18,379 nucleotides of DNA from the NCBI GenBank assembly GCA_036381335.1, contig DASVCZ010000028.1, forward strand, positions 1 through 18,379, in the 5' to 3' direction. This document shows positions 14,568 through 18,379 of this stretch, one piece after another. The DNA is from DASVCZ01 sp036381335 (GTDB lineage: Bacteria; Patescibacteriota; Microgenomatia; UBA1400; PJMF01). Position numbers and translations under genes: made by a program. How positions within the stretch are numbered: position 1 is the stretch's first letter; each line of letters starts with the position of its first letter. The notes under the pieces are model-generated. The model worked only from the letters and a program-made list of their open reading frames with translations. It ran no database searches and was not told the DNA's origin.

Positions 14568-15010
14568 TGTCACATTTGCGTCACAAATCACAAGCCCTGA
14601 GAACTCAGTCACTCATTAAAACGGCTGAAGCCATTTTGGTTATTTTTGCTGCAATTTTTGTGACAGCAATTTTACCTAGTTTGTTGATCCAATACGTTTT
14701 TAGCGGCCAAGCTTTATTTGAACAACCACCTGTTCTGCAATATATTCCAGTGGTAAGTTTCGTGATTGGCATTGGTTACTTTATCTACGCCATGGTGGGA
14801 AACATTCTCCGAGAAGGCAAAGCTCGTCGATATGATCTGGAAGCAGAAGCCATGGGTGATGACTGTGGCTGTGGACACGATCACAGTGATTTAGCTGAGC
14901 TGGAAGCCATGCTGGACGAAGTTGAATCGCAAGCTGAAATGAAGAGTAGTCCCGCTCGTAAAACCACTCGAAAAGCTGGCAAGAAAACGGCTAAAAAAAG
15001 CAGAAAATAA
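14567..15010 (+). CDS. Small two-helix membrane protein with CGCGHDH motif and lysine-rich tail, unknown function
   Basis: No family is recognised. The 147-residue product has a short basic N-terminus, two hydrophobic helices (about 18-44 and 57-79), and a soluble C-terminal part. The soluble part is sharply divided: an acidic stretch (91-123) holding DDCGCGHDHSDLAELEAML with C100, C102, H104 and H106 close together, a plausible metal-binding or redox knot, and a basic tail (130-147) of K/R/T/A-rich repeats (KTTRKAGKKTAKKSRK) like those of histone H1 or AlgP. With both helices in the membrane, the positive-inside rule puts N- and C-termini in the cytoplasm. It sits within a glycosyltransferase operon with a strong ribosome binding site, so it may scaffold or regulate the machinery, or bind nucleic acid or polyanions; these are guesses. 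Confidence 0.8.
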   Translation: MSHLRHKSQALRTQSLIKTAEAILVIFAAIFVTAILPSLLIQYVFSGQALFEQPPVLQYIPVVSFVIGIGYFIYAMVGNILREGKARRYDLEAEAMGDDCGCGHDHSDLAELEAMLDEVESQAEMKSSPARKTTRKAGKKTAKKSRK

Positions 15011-15019
15011 TTAGACACT

Positions 15020-16141
15020 ATGTCTAAAATGAGAATTGGCATCGATTGCCGGCTGAGCGGTAACGCTCATGCCGGCATCGGACGGTATATTGAGAATTTA
15101 ATTACCAGACTGCCCCTGCTATCTCCTGATATCACCTGGGTCTTTTTTTTCCACGATCAAAAACAAGTCCCTCAGTTTGACCAAAGTGTAGACCACACGG
15201 CATCGAATATTGAAATTCGCTTTGCTCCTGTTCGACACTACTCGTTAGCAGAGCAATTCACCCTCCTTCGGTACTTTAACGACGCTCAGCTGGACCTGCT
15301 GCATGTACCTCATTTTAATGTACCTCTGTTGTACCAAGGTAAATTGGCTATCACTATTCACGACTTACTCTGGCATGAATACAAAGGCAGTCAGGTAACG
15401 ACGCTTCATCCAGTCGTGTACTGGTTAAAATATGTTGCGTATCGATTTGTAGCTAGTCGAGCAATTAATAAAGCTAAGCTTATCTACGTGCCCACCGAAA
15501 CGGTAAAAGCTACGCTCGCCAAGTATTACCCAGCTGCAAAATCTAAAATAGTGGTCACTCAAGAGGGCGTCAGTGGAGAATTTAAAACGTCATCTTCGCA
15601 GACCAAGACCACACACCGCTCTTCCCACAAAGACTTGGTCTACGTCGGGAGTTTGTATCCACATAAAAATATCACACTCGTCTTACAGGCGTTAACTCAG
15701 CTCCCTGATTGGCATTTGCATTTGGTGGGTTCCCGAAATGTATTTCAGCAGAAAGTCAAAGCTGAAGTTAAGAAACTAGGAGTGGCAGGCCAAGTTACAT
15801 TCCAAGGCTATCTCAGCGATCAAGAACTGACAGCCTTGCTGCATGCCTCCACGGCGTTAGTCCAACCCTCACTGTCTGAAGGTTTTGGGTTGACGGGAGT
15901 AGAAGCTATGGCAGCCGGCATTCCGGTAGTTGCTTCTGATATTCCCGTATTTAGAGAAGTCTATCAGGAAGGAGCGTTATTTTTTGATCCACGAAATGTA
16001 GACAGTTTAGTGGCCACTCTCAATCACCTGAATCAGGAGACCATTAATACTCTAGTTACCCGCGGTCGAAAGGTCAGTGCTGGTTATAGCTGGGATGCCA
16101 TGGCACAAAAAACGCTGGCGGGATATCGCCAATTGTTATGA
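15020..16141 (+). CDS. GT4 family glycosyltransferase
   Basis: A 373-residue GT-B retaining enzyme. It has RIGIDCRLSGNAHAGIGRYI (5-24) with the acceptor-side glycines, ITIHDLLWHEY (111-121), LIYVPTETVKATL (154-166), LVYVGSLYPHKNI (206-218), HLVGSRN (234-240) and the E-x7-E signature EGFGLTGVE (E287, E295), followed by IPVVASDIPVFREV (301-314). It resembles the GT4 gene at 3052 in domain layout and likely belongs to the same mannosyltransferase-like group. Met-4 is a possible alternative start, but the first ATG lies only 9 bp after the preceding stop and fits the packing. No ribosome binding site is evident. Its TGA overlaps the next ATG by 4 bp. Confidence 0.9.
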   Translation: MSKMRIGIDCRLSGNAHAGIGRYIENLITRLPLLSPDITWVFFFHDQKQVPQFDQSVDHTASNIEIRFAPVRHYSLAEQFTLLRYFNDAQLDLLHVPHFNVPLLYQGKLAITIHDLLWHEYKGSQVTTLHPVVYWLKYVAYRFVASRAINKAKLIYVPTETVKATLAKYYPAAKSKIVVTQEGVSGEFKTSSSQTKTTHRSSHKDLVYVGSLYPHKNITLVLQALTQLPDWHLHLVGSRNVFQQKVKAEVKKLGVAGQVTFQGYLSDQELTALLHASTALVQPSLSEGFGLTGVEAMAAGIPVVASDIPVFREVYQEGALFFDPRNVDSLVATLNHLNQETINTLVTRGRKVSAGYSWDAMAQKTLAGYRQLL

Positions 16142-17280
16142 CAAGTCCAAAAGTGGCGCTGGTGTATGACTGGGCAACAACACCCTATGGTGGGGCAGAG
16201 CAGGTGCTGACATCACTTCATCATATTTTTCCCGACGCCCCTTTGTTTACCAGCATTTATTGTCAAAAAAAGGCCCAATGGGCTAAGATTTTTAACGTTA
16301 AAACTAGCTTCTTACAGCACTTTCCCTTAGCAAAGCGTTACTTTAGAGCCTATGGACTCTTAATGCCCTTAGCTTTTGAAACCTTGGATCTGACTAAGTA
16401 CGATGTCATCATTTCTATTACCAGTTCATTTGCCAAAAGTGTCATCACTCAACCGCACCAACTCCACGTCTGTTATTTACTAACACCTAACCGTCACCTG
16501 TATTCTCACCGCTTTGAATATGAGAAAAAAACTCCTTTGCCTTTGAATCACCTACTTACTCAAGTACTTAGTTATTTAAAATACCACGATCAAGTAGCCG
16601 CCCAGCGTCCTGATGTCATTATTCCTATTTCCCAATTAATCGCCAATCGAACTAAGGAGTACTATCGCCGAACAAGTAATCCCATTATCTATCCGCCTGT
16701 CGACACTCCACTCTCAAATCAGGCATCTGACCGGCGTCATCAAGCTCAAAAGTATTATTTGGTTATCTCCCGATTAGTGCCCTATAAGCGAATCGACCTC
16801 GCTCTCAAAGCTTGCCAAAAACTTGGCCGAAGGTTAGTCATAGTCGGCACCGGCCAAGAATTAAAGCGACTTAAAAAGCTGGCTCAATCATCGCTCCACC
16901 AATCAACAGTTGAGTTTTTAGAAAACGTGAGTGATAGGCAGCTGGCACGACTTTACCTTCGCGCTCAGGCTTTATTGATGCCTGGCCTCGAGGATTTTGG
17001 AATCACAGCTTTGGAAGCTGTCGCCCACGGGGTGCCAGTGATTGTGCATCGTGGCAGCGGAGCGGCAGAGATTATTCGCCACGGTCGGGAGGGGATTCAT
17101 CTGCCAAAATCAAGTCTTGCAGAGTTAGTTAAAGCCATGCATACTCTAGAAATGACTGCTTGGGATCCTGTTATAATGTCCCGGCACGTCAAAAAGTACT
17201 CAAACGAGCACTTTCAAAAAGAGTTTAGAACCACCATTAGCTCCTTGTGGGAGCAGTGGCAAAAAGGAGAGCTGGTATGA
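16138..17280 (+). CDS. GT4 family glycosyltransferase, WbaZ-like
   Basis: A 380-residue GT-B enzyme that matches the WbaZ-type mannosyltransferase pattern: VALVYDWATTPYGGAEQVL (6-24), PDAPLFTSIY (32-41), LTKYDVIISITSSFAKSV (85-102), HVCYLLTPNRHLYSH (110-124) where WbaZ proteins usually have 'CYCHTPMRYxW', PISQLIANRTKEYY (163-176), YPPVDT (185-190), YYLVISRLVPYKRID (206-220) and the E-x7-E signature EDFGITALE (E285, E293). The two-residue change in the central box may reflect a different acceptor. A mannose donor fits the GDP-mannose synthesis gene that follows directly, overlapping by 4 bp (ATGA). Confidence 0.88.
   Translation: MTSPKVALVYDWATTPYGGAEQVLTSLHHIFPDAPLFTSIYCQKKAQWAKIFNVKTSFLQHFPLAKRYFRAYGLLMPLAFETLDLTKYDVIISITSSFAKSVITQPHQLHVCYLLTPNRHLYSHRFEYEKKTPLPLNHLLTQVLSYLKYHDQVAAQRPDVIIPISQLIANRTKEYYRRTSNPIIYPPVDTPLSNQASDRRHQAQKYYLVISRLVPYKRIDLALKACQKLGRRLVIVGTGQELKRLKKLAQSSLHQSTVEFLENVSDRQLARLYLRAQALLMPGLEDFGITALEAVAHGVPVIVHRGSGAAEIIRHGREGIHLPKSSLAELVKAMHTLEMTAWDPVIMSRHVKKYSNEHFQKEFRTTISSLWEQWQKGELV
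17169..17177 (+). promoter_or_regulatory. Candidate internal promoter (TGTTATAAT) upstream of the GDP-mannose gene
   Basis: A perfect extended -10 (TG-T-TATAAT, hexamer 17172-17177) lies inside the WbaZ-like gene, about 100 bp before the ATG at 17277. No good -35 box was seen at 16-18 bp upstream. It could give the last gene extra expression, but the bases also encode ordinary codons, so chance is possible. Confidence 0.3.
17266..17269 (+). promoter_or_regulatory. Ribosome binding site (AAAAAGGAGA) before the GDP-mannose gene
   Basis: GGAG preceded by five A residues ends 7 nt before the ATG at 17277, the ideal spacing. It lies in the last codons of the preceding gene and supports the ATGA-overlap start. 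Confidence 0.5.
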
Positions 17281-18379
17281 ATCCTCTTGATCACACTTAT
17301 GGAGTAATCTTGGCTGGCGGGGGTGGCACCCGTTTATGGCCCAAATCACGAAACAAAACGCCTAAGCAGTTTCTTAAATTGACCAGCAAGCAAACTATGA
17401 TGCAAGTGGCTGCCAACCGGATGGTCAAGCTCATCCCTTGGGAGAAAATAATCGTTGTTACTAATAGCCTGTATCGGGATGAAGTTAAAGAGCAACTCCC
17501 CGAGGTTCCTCACGAAAATATCATCGCTGAGCCTGAAAAAAAAGACACAGCCCTAGCTATGTTAGTCGGTTCACTCTATGCACTGTCTAAAGATCCAGAT
17601 GCCATTGTGATGAATGGGGCTTCTGATCATGTGGTAACTAATGAGAGAGAGTTTTCCCGCGTCATGAAAGCAGCAGTGACAGTCGCTGCTCGTGGCCAAA
17701 ACTTAGTGACGGTTGGTATTACACCCACTTTTCCTTCTAGTGGTTTTGGTTACATAAAAATTGGCCAAGATATTGAAAAAATTGAACGTGATCTTTCTGT
17801 CTTTAAAGTCGATAGTTTCACAGAGAAACCAAATGAAGCCACAGCTCGTGCTTTTATTTCAACCGGTAAATATTTTTGGAACGCTAATATGTATGTCTGG
17901 GGAGCCCAAACCTTAGTTGAAGCTTTCCGAACTCATATGCCAGATATGTATGAGCTAACGATGACACTTCGAGAAATGGATTCTCCGACGTTTCACAAAG
18001 CTCTCCCAGCTATTTATAGCAATGCACAATCCATTTCCATTGATTACGCAATTTCCGAAAAAGCTGATAACCTAGTTCTTATTCCTGGTGATTTTGGCTG
18101 GAACGATGTTGGGGATTGGAAAGTGGTATATGACTTAGGCAAAAAAGATTTATCAGGGAACGTTATCTTAAGTGATACCGACGAGATTCATACACTGGCA
18201 GTCAACTCAAAGAATAACTTGATTCATGCTAATGGAAGATTGGTTGCATTGGTAGGTATTGATGACATGATCGTCGTCGATACTGACGAGATTGTGATGA
18301 TTGCTCCCAAAAATCGAAGTCAAGATGTCAAGAAATTGGTGGAACGACTGAAAGAGGAAGACAAAAAGGAGTATCTCTA
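17277..18379 (+). CDS. manC: Mannose-1-phosphate guanylyltransferase (3' end cut by window)
   Basis: The frame stays open to the window end, giving 367 residues without a stop. The enzyme makes GDP-mannose from mannose-1-phosphate and GTP. Visible signatures are the nucleotidyltransferase loop VILAGGGGTRLWPKSRN (10-26) with PKQFLKL shortly after, IIAEPEKKDTALAM, MNGASDHVV (PSDH in most homologues, so Pro is Ala here), FGYIKIG, SFTEKPNEATA, the metal/sugar motif KYFWNANMYVW, SISIDYAISEKA and IPGDFGWNDVGDW. The last ~80 residues form the short beta-helix-like C-terminal region. The length already reaches that of single-domain enzymes and ends in a charged helix (KLVERLKEEDKKEYL), so the stop is probably only a few codons away. 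No phosphomannose isomerase cupin domain is seen within the window. It is coupled to the WbaZ-like gene. Confidence 0.93.
   Translation, partial: MNPLDHTYGVILAGGGGTRLWPKSRNKTPKQFLKLTSKQTMMQVAANRMVKLIPWEKIIVVTNSLYRDEVKEQLPEVPHENIIAEPEKKDTALAMLVGSLYALSKDPDAIVMNGASDHVVTNEREFSRVMKAAVTVAARGQNLVTVGITPTFPSSGFGYIKIGQDIEKIERDLSVFKVDSFTEKPNEATARAFISTGKYFWNANMYVWGAQTLVEAFRTHMPDMYELTMTLREMDSPTFHKALPAIYSNAQSISIDYAISEKADNLVLIPGDFGWNDVGDWKVVYDLGKKDLSGNVILSDTDEIHTLAVNSKNNLIHANGRLVALVGIDDMIVVDTDEIVMIAPKNRSQDVKKLVERLKEEDKKEYL

Overview
The window most likely comes from a member of the Candidate Phyla Radiation (Patescibacteria), perhaps a Microgenomates-type lineage. That placement rests on gene content and style: dense packing with almost no intergenic DNA, many 1-, 4- and 11-17-bp gene overlaps, a large set of divergent glycosyltransferases, a divergent ruvC-ruvA-ruvB block, and a GT39-like protein with the DWHSFRQAD signature. 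TGA is used as a stop codon, which argues against the UGA-recoded CPR groups. No rRNA or ribosomal protein is present, so the placement is tentative.

Layout. At the left edge (1-527, +) lies the C-terminal end of an unidentified protein that faintly resembles a calcineurin-like phosphoesterase. It overlaps tail to tail with a UDP-glucuronate decarboxylase-like epimerase (511-1509, -). A 47-bp divergent gap then leads to a membrane glycosyltransferase (1557-3068) overlapped by a GT4 glycosyltransferase (3052-4179). A 73-aa orphan gene sits on the minus strand (4185-4406). From a second, back-to-back divergent promoter region begins a GT4 gene (4451-5653), translationally coupled to ruvC (5653-6144), followed by ruvA (6165-6731) and ruvB (6731-7729), the Holliday-junction resolution machinery. 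From 7762 to the right edge runs one tightly packed + strand operon of at least ten genes: hexapeptide acetyltransferase, GT2, Wzy/WaaL-type O-antigen polymerase or ligase, GT39-like membrane transferase, GT4, GT2, a small membrane protein with a CGCGHDH motif and lysine-rich tail, GT4, WbaZ-like GT4, and mannose-1-phosphate guanylyltransferase (cut by the window end).

How the genes fit together. GDP-mannose (last gene) and UDP-xylose (epimerase) would supply activated sugars. Five GT4 and two GT2 enzymes would build oligosaccharide repeats on the cytoplasmic side. The acetyltransferase would decorate them, and the polytopic Wzy/WaaL-like protein and two GT39-like proteins would polymerise or transfer glycans on the outer face using lipid-linked donors. 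No initiating phosphoglycosyltransferase and no flippase or ABC exporter is visible here; these would have to lie outside. The product is probably a mannose-containing cell-surface polysaccharide or glycoprotein coat.

Regulatory signals. Three gene starts (1509 on -, 4451 on + and 7762 on +) share the core GCTACAAT placed 6-8 nt before the ATG, implying leaderless or nearly leaderless mRNAs. A weaker version precedes ruvA. No convincing intrinsic terminator, tRNA, rRNA, CRISPR array, insertion sequence or other mobile element was seen, and no gene-free stretch exceeds about 50 bp.
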